Source of the DNA: G965267185 sp965267185
GTDB lineage: Bacteria; Pseudomonadota; Alphaproteobacteria; UBA6615
Length of the DNA: 64,000 bases
NCBI GenBank assembly: GCA_965267185.1
Contig: OZ253937.1
Location: 930,001-994,000, forward strand
Reading direction: 5' to 3'
Shown here: positions 16,900 to 25,279 of the stretch, in pieces
Layout of the letters: every line of letters begins with the position of its first letter
Position numbering within the stretch: position 1 is the stretch's first letter
Notes under the pieces: generated by a model
Databases searched by the model: none
Seen by the model: only the letters and a program-made list of their open reading frames with translations
What the model was told of the DNA's origin: nothing
Made by a program: the position numbers and the translations under genes

Positions 16900-17967
16900 C
16901 TAGGCCTCGACCTCGTTGTTCTCCCGCGTCTTCAGCTTGCCGTAATGCGTGTAGGAGTTTTTCATATACCAGTCGAAGAATTCCCAGTAGGTCTGGGTGG
17001 GAAACTGCGGCGGATTATCCGCATTGGTACATGTCGATAAACATTCGCCGACCGTCTCGAAGTGCGGATTGACGAAACAGGCGAAGGAATAGCGGTCGTT
17101 TTCGCGCGGCGGCACAACCCGATGAGGCGTCGCCCGGAAACGTTTGTTGGTCCATCGCTCGAGAAACATGCCCATATTGACGATGATCGCGCCCTCGGGC
17201 AGCTCCGGCCAAAACCAGGTTTCGTTGTCGGTATCGAGGATCTGCAAGCCTTCCTCGTTGGCCGGCGGCAGATAGGTGTTGAACCCGGTATCGCAATGGG
17301 CGTTGGAGCCCATCTCGCCGTCTTCGAGATCGTTTTTCGGCGGGTATTTGGCGACGCGGAAATAGGTGTAGCTGCGCTCGAAGAAGGGCTTGAAGAAGTC
17401 GGCCTCAAGTTCGAGCGAGCGCGCCCAAACCGGCAACAGCGATTTACCGAGCGTCGTTATTGTCGCCATGTAGTCTTCGCAGGTGGCGCGAAAGCCCGGC
17501 AACACATCCTCGGGCAGCCACGGGGTGTGGCCGTAGAAGCGTTTGCCCGCCATCACATTGGGATCGTCGGCGGGGTAGTCGGTGGCCAGCACCAGGCATT
17601 CGACGGTATTGAGTTTCTTGCTTTTGTGGAACTTGGAATGGGTCGTCAGGCCGCCGCGCGCCGGCACGTAACCCTTCTGGTCGTGCGTTACGGCGACCGA
17701 CATCTTGGTTTCCAACGGCAGATCGTGGAAGCGCTTGGCGGCTTCGGTCATGCCGGTGATCTTCTCCGGCGGTATGCCGTGATTGACGATGCATAGAAAT
17801 CCGAGGGTTTCCCAAACCTCGCGCCACTGCTTGGCGGCGTCTTCGATCGCACCGGCATCGCCCATCCGGGCGCGGCCGACATCGATAACCGGCAGCGCCT
17901 TGCGCGGTAGATCGCGGGCACTGCGGGCGAAGTCGGATTCGTTTAACGCGTCGGCGGTAGCGGTCAT
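16900..17967 (-). CDS. Isopenicillin N synthase-like Fe(II)/2-oxoglutarate oxygenase
   Basis: A 355-residue oxygenase. The N-terminal DIOX_N region (ALPVIDVGRARMGD, GFLCIVNHGIP) and the double-stranded beta-helix core are both present. The iron triad is His224, Asp226 (SNAHCDTGFN) and His282 (TPHRVV); RxS at 292-294 would bind the 2-oxoglutarate carboxylate. The likely reaction is hydroxylation or desaturation of a small molecule in the cytoplasm. GGGGAACC precedes the ATG. Substrate unknown; gene is monocistronic with convergent neighbour upstream on the opposite strand. Confidence 0.9.
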   Translation of the reverse strand: MTATADALNESDFARSARDLPRKALPVIDVGRARMGDAGAIEDAAKQWREVWETLGFLCIVNHGIPPEKITGMTEAAKRFHDLPLETKMSVAVTHDQKGYVPARGGLTTHSKFHKSKKLNTVECLVLATDYPADDPNVMAGKRFYGHTPWLPEDVLPGFRATCEDYMATITTLGKSLLPVWARSLELEADFFKPFFERSYTYFRVAKYPPKNDLEDGEMGSNAHCDTGFNTYLPPANEEGLQILDTDNETWFWPELPEGAIIVNMGMFLERWTNKRFRATPHRVVPPRENDRYSFACFVNPHFETVGECLSTCTNADNPPQFPTQTYWEFFDWYMKNSYTHYGKLKTRENNEVEA

Positions 17968-18094
17968 GGCGGTTCCCCGGTGGCGCTCTTATTGAGGCCA
18001 GTATAGCTCAATTTCGGACTTATCTGGCTATGGCGACGCGGCACCCCGGAAACGCTATGATGTTCCCTGATAGGAGATGCACGGAGACCGACCC

Positions 18095-18427
18095 ATGAAA
18101 TGCATTCCAGGCCGTATCTTTGCGCTGGCGATGGCGTTGTTTCTTGCCGCTTGTGTGGGGTTCGGCAACCAGATTTCACGAACGATCTACGAATTTGAAG
18201 GCGAGAGATTTGTGATTTCCGCCAGCCTTCAGGGCGGGACGAATACGGTCTCGCTCGCCAAACTTGTCGCCGGCCACCCGGTGGATATCGGGTCCTATAC
18301 CTTGGACGCCAACGGGCAAGTCAGACCGGAGGATGAGGATCTAGAACGCCGGGTTTCGCGCATCATCGATGAAGGGCGGGAGGTGAGCTCGACCACCCAA
18401 CCGGTCGGCCTCGGCGGCGGCGACTAG
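18095..18427 (+). CDS. Small putative lipoprotein
   Basis: A 110-residue protein with a signal peptide ending in the lipobox FLAAC (Cys about residue 17), so it is probably lipidated and anchored to the membrane. The mature part is short and polar and ends in a Gly-rich tail. ATG 18095 is preferred to ATG 18077 because CGGAGA lies upstream and the signal peptide then begins properly (MKCIPGRIF). I do not recognise a family. Confidence 0.65.
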   Translation: MKCIPGRIFALAMALFLAACVGFGNQISRTIYEFEGERFVISASLQGGTNTVSLAKLVAGHPVDIGSYTLDANGQVRPEDEDLERRVSRIIDEGREVSSTTQPVGLGGGD

Positions 18428-18478
18428 GGCGCACACGCCGCGTACAATAAAAACAATAAACGAATTGGAGGTAACACA

Positions 18479-18844
18479 GTGCGGGAAATCTATGTAGCGC
18501 GGGCCGACGAAATCGCCGACCGCGACCGCAAGGTGATCATCGACGAAGACCTTGAGATCGGCGTGTTTCGCCTCGGCGACGAATACTTCGCCTGGGAAAG
18601 CAACTGCCCCCATATGGGCGGCCCGGTTTGCCAGGGCCGGGTCATGAACCGGGTCGACGAAGTGCTCGACGGCGAGCGGCGCAGCAAGGGCTTTCGCTTC
18701 GTCGACGAGGACGTACACATTGTGTGTCCGTGGCACGGGTTCGAGTTCAATATCAGGACCGGCGTCCACCCCGGTCATGCCGACACGCGCCTCAAAGGCT
18801 TCGAGGTCGAACTGCGCGATGGAGCGGTCTATGTCCGCGTCTGA
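18479..18844 (+). CDS. Rieske 2Fe-2S ferredoxin-like protein
   Basis: A 121-residue single-domain Rieske protein. Both cluster motifs are present: Cys43-Pro-His45 in NCPHMGGPV, and Cys83-Pro-Trp-His86 in CPWHGFEF, separated by an unusually long 37-residue span that includes an inserted loop (VMNRVDEVLDGERRSKG). It would act as a soluble electron carrier for an oxygenase. The start is GTG with TTGGAGG upstream. It overlaps the next gene by 14 bases and precedes an amidohydrolase, forming an operon. No oxygenase alpha subunit is adjacent. Confidence 0.9.
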   Translation: MREIYVARADEIADRDRKVIIDEDLEIGVFRLGDEYFAWESNCPHMGGPVCQGRVMNRVDEVLDGERRSKGFRFVDEDVHIVCPWHGFEFNIRTGVHPGHADTRLKGFEVELRDGAVYVRV

Positions 18845-19145
18845 TCTGCAAACCCTCGAAACAGCCGCCCAAACAGCGTTGGAAGCAGCAGAGGCTGCGC
18901 TGGCAGGCGGCGACACCGCAGAAATCTCGGACCTTACGGTGCAACGCCTGTTGACCGCCGGCACGTTATTGTTCGCTCACAAGTGCGAGCAGGAAGGCCG
19001 GTCTTTCTCGCCGCTGACCGGCCCGAATGCCGCGACGGCGACAGACATCGCGGTGACCGTGACCGACCTGCTGCGCGCGGTGAACCTGAACACCTTCGAT
19101 CTTGCCATGTGGTCGAACCGGCCGCGGCCGGACGCCCCCGCCTAA
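18831..19145 (+). CDS. Unknown small protein in Rieske operon
   Basis: A 104-residue, mainly helical, acidic protein, overlapping the Rieske gene by 14 bases. ATG 18831 has GGAG 6 bases upstream, inside the Rieske coding region, a sign of translational coupling. The first half is Ala/Glu-rich (ETAAQTALEAAEAAL); the second has LLTAGTLLFAHKCEQEG and TATDIAVTVTDLLRAVNLNTFDLAMW. No family is recognised. Its position between the Rieske protein and the amidohydrolase suggests it is part of the same enzyme system. Confidence 0.75.
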   Translation: MSASDLQTLETAAQTALEAAEAALAGGDTAEISDLTVQRLLTAGTLLFAHKCEQEGRSFSPLTGPNAATATDIAVTVTDLLRAVNLNTFDLAMWSNRPRPDAPA

Positions 19146-19169
19146 ATCCCGTTAGAAGGAGACCCCAAG

Positions 19170-20396
19170 ATGGACACAATCGGCGGCAAACCCCGCGATC
19201 TCTCGCAGATCGACGATTGGACCGACAGCCGGGAAATTCTGGCTCATGCGCGTCAACAGGCTGACCGGCGCGGTTTCGAAGACGTGTTTATCGTCGATAT
19301 CGATTCCCATATCGACGACGGGCGCAACTGGCCCGAAGTCATGGACTATATCGAAGACCCGGTGATCCGCGAGGCGGCGTCGGCATTCGGCGACGGCAGC
19401 AAGCGCGGCGCGTTTATGAACGGCGCGCAAGGCCTGCAGTGGCAGAACGTCTGGGGCCGCATTCCCCACGGGCAAGGGCTGAAGGAGCCCATCGAGGCAA
19501 GCGACATCCCGCGAGAGATCGAGCTGGCGCGCCGCTGCATCGATCAGATGAGCCTCGATTATCAGGTGGTGTTTCCCAATGCTTTGCTGTTTCTGGGCAT
19601 GCATCCGGTGCGTGAAATGGAAATCCACCTCGCGACCGCCTACAACCGCTGGCTGGTGGAACATGTGCTGCCCCACGACAACCGGGTCCAGGCGATGCTC
19701 TACCTGCCGTTCAACTCGCCGGAGGATGCGGAAGAAACCGTGAAGCGGTTCCTCGGCAAGCCGGGAGTGGCCGGCTTCCTGATTACGTCATCGCGCCACA
19801 AACCGGTGCACGCCAACGAGTATATGCGCCTCTATGCCATGCTCGAGGAAACCGGCCAGGTGCTCGCGTTCCACACCCACCTGAACTGGCAGGACGAGTA
19901 CACCTCTCAGCTCAACCGGTTCTTGTCGATGCACGCCATCTCGTTCGTGCTGTGTAATCTGGTGCATCTCACCAACTGGGTGATCAATGGGTTGCCCGAG
20001 CGTTTCCCCAAGCTGAACGTGTTATGGATCGAGAGCGGCCTGGCTTGGCTGCCCTTCATCATGCAGCGTCTCGACCATGAATACATGATGCGGTCGTCCG
20101 AAGCGCCGTTGCTCAGAAAACCGCCCAGCGAGTACATTCGCGAGATGTTTTTCACCTCGCAGCCCATGGAGCACACCAGCGATGCTCTGTTGTCGGCGAC
20201 CATGGAGGCGATCAACGCCAAGAGCCAACTTTTGTTTGCGTCGGACTGGCCCCATTGGGACTTCGATCTGCCGTCGCGCATTTGGGATCTGCCGTTCCTG
20301 GACGAAGACGCGAAGCGCAACATCCTGGGCTACAACGCCGCCCGTATTTTCAACCTGGATATCCCCGAAAAGTACCAAAAGCAGGCGGCGGAGTAG
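19170..20396 (+). CDS. Amidohydrolase-family (ACMSD-like) metalloenzyme
   Basis: A 408-residue Amidohydro_2 TIM-barrel enzyme. It has FIVDIDSHIDDG at the first metal strand, FHTHLNW and VHLTNW for central ligands, and LFASDWPHWDFD with the catalytic Asp near the C-terminus. Relatives decarboxylate or hydrolyse cyclic and aromatic acids. AGAAGGAGA precedes the ATG. It is the third gene of the Rieske / unknown / amidohydrolase operon. A short GGTGA/TCACC hairpin followed by T residues sits just after the stop (20404-20423) and may end the transcript. Confidence 0.88.
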   Translation: MDTIGGKPRDLSQIDDWTDSREILAHARQQADRRGFEDVFIVDIDSHIDDGRNWPEVMDYIEDPVIREAASAFGDGSKRGAFMNGAQGLQWQNVWGRIPHGQGLKEPIEASDIPREIELARRCIDQMSLDYQVVFPNALLFLGMHPVREMEIHLATAYNRWLVEHVLPHDNRVQAMLYLPFNSPEDAEETVKRFLGKPGVAGFLITSSRHKPVHANEYMRLYAMLEETGQVLAFHTHLNWQDEYTSQLNRFLSMHAISFVLCNLVHLTNWVINGLPERFPKLNVLWIESGLAWLPFIMQRLDHEYMMRSSEAPLLRKPPSEYIREMFFTSQPMEHTSDALLSATMEAINAKSQLLFASDWPHWDFDLPSRIWDLPFLDEDAKRNILGYNAARIFNLDIPEKYQKQAAE

Positions 20397-20479
20397 GGCA
20401 GTAGGTGAAACTCACCCCTTTTTGACACCGGGGCGGCTCCCCACATTACCGGCTGGTCCAACCAACGGGTCAGCTATCA

Positions 20480-20944
20480 ATGAACGACCGATCTCCATAC
20501 ACGGTTCGCCAACTCGCAACGGGCGAAACCAAATTGTTCCGCGATCTCCTCGCCGTTTTCGGTAAAGCCTTCGAGGAAATGGAAACCTATACCCGCGCCC
20601 AACCGGGCGATGCCTATCTCGAAGAGTTGTTGGACGGGAATATTTTCATCGCGGTGGTGGCGCTGCAGGGGGACACCGTTATCGGCGGCCTCACGGCATA
20701 CGAGCTCAAGAAATACGAGCAGGAGCGCAGCGAAGTGTTTATTTACGACTTGGCAGTCGACGCTGCGCATCGCCGCAAGGGTGTCGCGACAGCTCTGATC
20801 GAACACTTAAAGCCGATCGCAGCCGGACGCGGCGCCTATGTGATCATCATCGAGTCCGATGTGCCCGATCCGCCGGCGGAGGCGTTGTACACGAAGCTGG
20901 GCACCCGCGAAGACGTCGCCCATTTCAACATCGAGGTCCCGTGA
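20480..20944 (+). CDS. GNAT acetyltransferase resembling AAC(3)-I
   Basis: A 154-residue GNAT-fold enzyme. Motif A reads VFIYDLAVDAAHRRKGVATALI (acetyl-CoA binding RRKGVA), and the C-terminus ALYTKLGTREDVAHFNI closely follows the AAC(3)-I aminoglycoside 3-N-acetyltransferase pattern; FGKAFEEMETYTRAQP and DAYLEELL also match. The similarity along the full length suggests this family specifically. Whether it acts on aminoglycosides or on a cellular amine is unknown. There is only a weak ribosome-binding site. It stands alone, with no integron or mobile-element sequence nearby. Confidence 0.85.
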   Translation: MNDRSPYTVRQLATGETKLFRDLLAVFGKAFEEMETYTRAQPGDAYLEELLDGNIFIAVVALQGDTVIGGLTAYELKKYEQERSEVFIYDLAVDAAHRRKGVATALIEHLKPIAAGRGAYVIIIESDVPDPPAEALYTKLGTREDVAHFNIEVP

Positions 20945-20977
20945 GGTCGCACCCCGGAGCTACCTGCCAGCCGGGGG

Positions 20978-23900
20978 CTACGCAACCACCAGATTGACGT
21001 TGACGTCTGTGGCTTCCGTCAGCACGCGTGCCTCGGTACTGGCAGACGTGTAGACATTGAAAGTGGTACCGCTCACGTCCTCCTGGCCCGCCGCCGCGAA
21101 ATCGCCCTCGAGCGTCACGCTGTCGTCGCCATTGCCGAACACGTGCAGATCGTTGGTCTCGTCGGACAGTTGCAACACGTCTTGTACGCTCAACGTCAGC
21201 CCGTTGGCGCCCGACCCCGACAGGTCGACCGCTTCGACGCCTTCGATCTCGCTCGATCCCAACGATGTGAGATCGAGCGTTTCGCCGGCGGTATCGAGCG
21301 CCAGCGTGTCATAGCCCGCCCCGCCATCGATCCGCGCGAAGGCCGTATCGCCGACCGTCAACAAATCGTCGCCGGCGCCGCCACGGATAACGTCGGCCCC
21401 ACCGTCACCGTTCACGGTATCGTCGCCCTGACCGGCAACCATGACATCAGCGCCAGCGCCGCCGTTCAGCGTGTCGTCGATCTCCGTGCCTTGGTGGGTC
21501 ACGGACCCCGTCATGGTATCGTTGCCGTAGATCACATAGCTTTCGCCGGCGACCGCATTGGCGTTGCCGATGCCCCAGGCGAACGGGGAACCGACGATAA
21601 GATCGTCGAAGCCGTCGCCGTTGACGTCCCCAGCCGCCGCAACGGACGCTCCCGACCGGTCGTTGTCATCGGCGCCATAGATGGCGAAACCATCGCTCGG
21701 ATCCATTGAGTCGACATTGATCATGCCAAAACCCGAGGCCTTGCCGAAGATCACATAGGTATCGCCAGCCAAGGATTTGGCATTGCCGGCCCCATCGGCA
21801 GATTGCGCGCCGACAATAATGTCGTCGTAGCCGTCGCCGTTGAAGTCGCCGGCCGCGGACACCGACTGCCCCAGGGCGTCGAAATCGTCACCGCCGCGAA
21901 TAGTGAAACCGTCCGCCGCGCTCAACGCGCCGAGATCGACATCGGTATGGCCGCCCGCCTTGCCGAATACGACATAGGCCTCACCGGAACCACTCTTCAA
22001 GTTGTCTTGCCCATCGGCCCCGGCAGCGCCAATGATGACGTCCTCATAGCCGTCGCCATTAACATCGCCGGCCGATGAGACCGCGCCACCAGCACGGTCG
22101 TTGGAATCCGCGCCAAATATGGCGAAACCATCACCAGGCGCCAGCGAGCTCAGGTCGATATCGGTAAAGCCGTCCACTTTGCCGAACAGCACGTAGCTTC
22201 CGCCGTTGTTGAAACTGCCGCCACCGTCGGCCCACGGCGCGCCAAGAATCACATCGTCAAGGCCGTCGCCGTTGATATCGCCCGCCGATGACACGGAGGT
22301 GCCTAATTCGTCACCGAAGAAAGCACCGGTAATCGTGAAACCGTCGGCGTTCGACAGCGTTCCCAAATCGACATCCGCGGATCCGCCGGTTTTCCCGAAG
22401 ACCACATAGGCTTCGCCGAAATTGTCTTCCTCATCGCCGCCGGCACGGTCGGCGAGATGAGCGCCAACAACGAGATCGCTCAAACCGTCGCCGTTGATAT
22501 CGCCGGCGCCAGCAACCGAAAAGCCAGACTCATCCCCAGGGTCGGCGCCGTAGATGGCGAACCCGTCGCTGGGGGGCAGGGCGCTGAGATCGATGTCGGT
22601 AAATCCGCCGGCCTTACCGTAAATGACGTAGCTGTCGCCGGCGCCGAACTCCAGGTCGCCGGCACCGGCGGCGTTCGAGGCCCCGATGATGATATCGCCG
22701 AAACCATCGCCATTGACGTCGCCAGCGGCGGCAACTTCGCTGCCCGAGCCGTCGAAGGCGCTCGCGCCGGCAATCATAAACCCATCGGACGGCGTGAGAG
22801 CGCCCAAATCGATGTCGGTCAGGTTGCTGCCGTTACCGAAAATGACATAGCTCTCGCCCGCACCGTTCTTGCCGCCGCCAAGTTTGTCATCCAATCCGTC
22901 GCCGAACAGAGCACTTACGATGACGTCGTCGAACCCGTCATTGTTGATGTCGCCGGCTGTAGATACCGACCAACCCGACTGGTCGCCCCCGTCGACACCG
23001 GAGATAACGAAGCCGTCGAACCCGCTTCGGTCGGCCAGATCGATCCCGACAGTCTCGACGGGTTCGCCGCCCCCGCTACTGCCTCCGCTTTCGCCGGTCA
23101 CCGCAACGTCGATAGATCCCAGCGAGGATGCCGTGTCGCCGTTGGACGCCTCGGTCGAGGTCGCGCGAATTTGTAATTGAAATTCCGCGTCGCTGCCCAC
23201 TGGCGGAGTTATCGTGAGCGCTGCCAGATTCCAGCCAACGATGTCGGTATCGTTATCGACAGCGGTAGCGATGAAAGAATTAATACCGTCGGAAAGTTCG
23301 GCACCTTCCGGTATGGCGGATACCACCAGTTCCGTTAGCGCTTCCGACCCATCGGTATCGGTTAGATTGGCCGATAAACTCAGGGCGATCGCGGTGCCTT
23401 CGTCGCCAATCGCCGAACCGGTTAAGATTTCCGGTGCATCGGCAACGGCGTTGACGGTGACGCCGATGGCGTCGAACGCCGTTTTCGTGTCGCCGTTCGA
23501 AGCTTCGGTTACCACCGCCGCCACCGCCAACTCGAAATCCGCATCGCTATTGGCGGGCGGGGTTATGGTAAGCGAACCCAACGACCAAGCGGCGATATCC
23601 ACTTCGGTATCGCCTGCCGTTGCGGTGAAGTTGTTCGTTCCATCCGACAGCGTTGCGCCGGCTGGGATGTCGGATACGGTCAACGAGATCAAAGTTTCCG
23701 AGCCATCGGTATCGGTTAGATTGGCCGATACATTCAGCGCAATCGCAGTGTCTTCGTCGCCGGCCGCGGCACCGGTTGAAACTTCCGCCGCATCGGCAAC
23801 GGCAGCGACATGTACCGTGACGAATTGCGTGCTCGTACCGCCATGGCCGTCGGACGCGGTATAGGTGAATCCGGCTTCGCCGGAGAAGTCGGCATCGGGC

Positions 23901-25018
23901 GTGAATGTGATGGTGCCATCATCCGCCATCAAAACAGCACCATTTATGGCGCCGCCGACCTCGATAATCTCGATACTATCGCCGTCGAAGTCGACATCGT
24001 TGGCGATCAAATCGGCAGCCTGAAAGACGATTTCGGTGTCTTCCGCCGTTTCACCGGAATCGGCAACCGTGAGGACAGCGTTGTTCTCGCCATCGAGGTG
24101 AACGGTCAGCAGTTCAGCCGTTCCGTCACCGTCGGCATCGCCATCGGAAAATACGGCCTTCTCCACGCGCCAGAGCTTGTCGGTGCCGGTATCGTCATCG
24201 GCGCTATTAAGATCGGTAATGTAAGTTTTCCGGCCGCCAATCGAGATATCGTAATCCAGGACCGAGTAATAATCGTTGGGGTCGTCGGAAATCTCCGCCG
24301 ATGTGTTCTTCAGATAAAGCGCCGTGTCGACACCATGGCCGCCAATCAGCTTGTCGTCGCCGGCGCCACCGATCAGGGTATCGTCGCCGCTGCCGCCATG
24401 GAGACGATCGTCTCCTTCGCCGCCATTGAGTATGTCATCGCCGCGGCCACCATAGACCCGGTCATCACCATCACCGCCGTTGAGCGTATCGTCGCCGCTA
24501 CCGCCCGAGATGCGGTCGTCGCCATCGCCGCCATCGACGACATCGTCGCCACTGCCGCCATAAGCGCGGTCATCGCCATCTCCGCCGTTGAGCGTATCGT
24601 TGCCACTGCCACCCGAGATGCGATCGTCGCCGTCGCCGCCATCGACGATGTCGTCACCGCTGCCGCCATAAGCGCGGTCATCGCCATCGCCGCCGTTGAG
24701 CGTATCGTTACCACGACCGCCCGAGAGACGGTCGTCTCCATCGCCACCATCGAGCGTGTCATCGCCACTCCCGCCACGGAGCCGATCGTCGCCGTCTCCG
24801 CCGTCGAGCGTGTCATTGCCGCTGCCGCCGTAAAGCCGGTCATCGCCCAGGCCACCGGATAGGTCGTCGTCACCAGCCCGGCCCGAAAGCCAATCGGCGC
24901 CGTCGGTACCGGTCAGCGTGTCGGCGTCCCGCGTGCCGCGAATATAGTTGAACCCACCCCGATATTGGGTGCCCCACGGCGCGCACATTGCGCCGCTCTT
25001 TATCCAAATCAACGGCAT
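20978..25018 (-). CDS. Secreted RTX / FG-GAP repeat giant surface protein
   Basis: A protein of about 1346 residues. In order: a block of Ca-binding RTX nonapeptides (GGxGxDxL type, about residues 39-222); a linker; a cadherin-like domain (about 336-403); two bacterial Ig/VCBS-like domains sharing NLTDTDGSE; seven FG-GAP repeats (DxNxDGxxD, about 689-1136), enough for an integrin-type seven-blade propeller; a second short RTX block (about 1181-1226); and an acidic C-terminus ending VNLVVA, as in type I secretion substrates. It is probably exported and needs Ca. ATG 25018 has GGAG 8 bases upstream; ATG 25072 is an alternative. No type I exporter is nearby. Confidence 0.92.
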   Translation of the reverse strand: MPLIWIKSGAMCAPWGTQYRGGFNYIRGTRDADTLTGTDGADWLSGRAGDDDLSGGLGDDRLYGGSGNDTLDGGDGDDRLRGGSGDDTLDGGDGDDRLSGGRGNDTLNGGDGDDRAYGGSGDDIVDGGDGDDRISGGSGNDTLNGGDGDDRAYGGSGDDVVDGGDGDDRISGGSGDDTLNGGDGDDRVYGGRGDDILNGGEGDDRLHGGSGDDTLIGGAGDDKLIGGHGVDTALYLKNTSAEISDDPNDYYSVLDYDISIGGRKTYITDLNSADDDTGTDKLWRVEKAVFSDGDADGDGTAELLTVHLDGENNAVLTVADSGETAEDTEIVFQAADLIANDVDFDGDSIEIIEVGGAINGAVLMADDGTITFTPDADFSGEAGFTYTASDGHGGTSTQFVTVHVAAVADAAEVSTGAAAGDEDTAIALNVSANLTDTDGSETLISLTVSDIPAGATLSDGTNNFTATAGDTEVDIAAWSLGSLTITPPANSDADFELAVAAVVTEASNGDTKTAFDAIGVTVNAVADAPEILTGSAIGDEGTAIALSLSANLTDTDGSEALTELVVSAIPEGAELSDGINSFIATAVDNDTDIVGWNLAALTITPPVGSDAEFQLQIRATSTEASNGDTASSLGSIDVAVTGESGGSSGGGEPVETVGIDLADRSGFDGFVISGVDGGDQSGWSVSTAGDINNDGFDDVIVSALFGDGLDDKLGGGKNGAGESYVIFGNGSNLTDIDLGALTPSDGFMIAGASAFDGSGSEVAAAGDVNGDGFGDIIIGASNAAGAGDLEFGAGDSYVIYGKAGGFTDIDLSALPPSDGFAIYGADPGDESGFSVAGAGDINGDGLSDLVVGAHLADRAGGDEEDNFGEAYVVFGKTGGSADVDLGTLSNADGFTITGAFFGDELGTSVSSAGDINGDGLDDVILGAPWADGGGSFNNGGSYVLFGKVDGFTDIDLSSLAPGDGFAIFGADSNDRAGGAVSSAGDVNGDGYEDVIIGAAGADGQDNLKSGSGEAYVVFGKAGGHTDVDLGALSAADGFTIRGGDDFDALGQSVSAAGDFNGDGYDDIIVGAQSADGAGNAKSLAGDTYVIFGKASGFGMINVDSMDPSDGFAIYGADDNDRSGASVAAAGDVNGDGFDDLIVGSPFAWGIGNANAVAGESYVIYGNDTMTGSVTHQGTEIDDTLNGGAGADVMVAGQGDDTVNGDGGADVIRGGAGDDLLTVGDTAFARIDGGAGYDTLALDTAGETLDLTSLGSSEIEGVEAVDLSGSGANGLTLSVQDVLQLSDETNDLHVFGNGDDSVTLEGDFAAAGQEDVSGTTFNVYTSASTEARVLTEATDVNVNLVVA
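24340..24900 (-). repeat. RTX-encoding tandem DNA repeats
   Basis: A 27-base periodic array that encodes nonapeptides, with a higher-order 108-base unit: the four-nonapeptide block ending in DRAYGG, DIVDGG, DRISGG, NDTLN appears twice in succession with nearly the same sequence. This implies recent tandem duplication and possible length variation between strains. Confidence 0.8.
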
Positions 25019-25279
25019 GTCCTTAGCTCCATCGAAACGATTCAAGACTGGCTGGTCGGACAAGCCTGCCATCAGTTGTGGGTTTTCGCCTTCCTTATCG
25101 ATTCCAATTCGGGCGACTGTTTAGGGATATTCGGATAAGAAAATTCGGGAAAATATCTCGATAAACGCCGCAATTTTCGATCGGTCCCGGAAACACCGGC
25201 AACGAAGGCCGGGCGACGCCCTATTTCGAAAAAATTGGATTCAAAAGCGTAGCGATTTAAATCGGCTATTGGCCAAATG

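Noticed and set aside
20480..20944. Integron cassette around the AAC(3)-I-like gene
   Set aside because: No attC-like imperfect inverted repeat or integrase gene is seen, and codon use matches the neighbours.
23810..24862. Long plus-strand open frame of 350 codons opposite the RTX gene
   Set aside because: It is the antisense of the RTX repeat array; its Ile/Ala/Val repeat pattern mirrors the nonapeptide codons and there is no ribosome-binding site.
24340..24900. Regular short DNA repeats suggestive of a CRISPR array
   Set aside because: The 27-base period encodes RTX nonapeptides in frame; there are no unique spacers and no cas genes.
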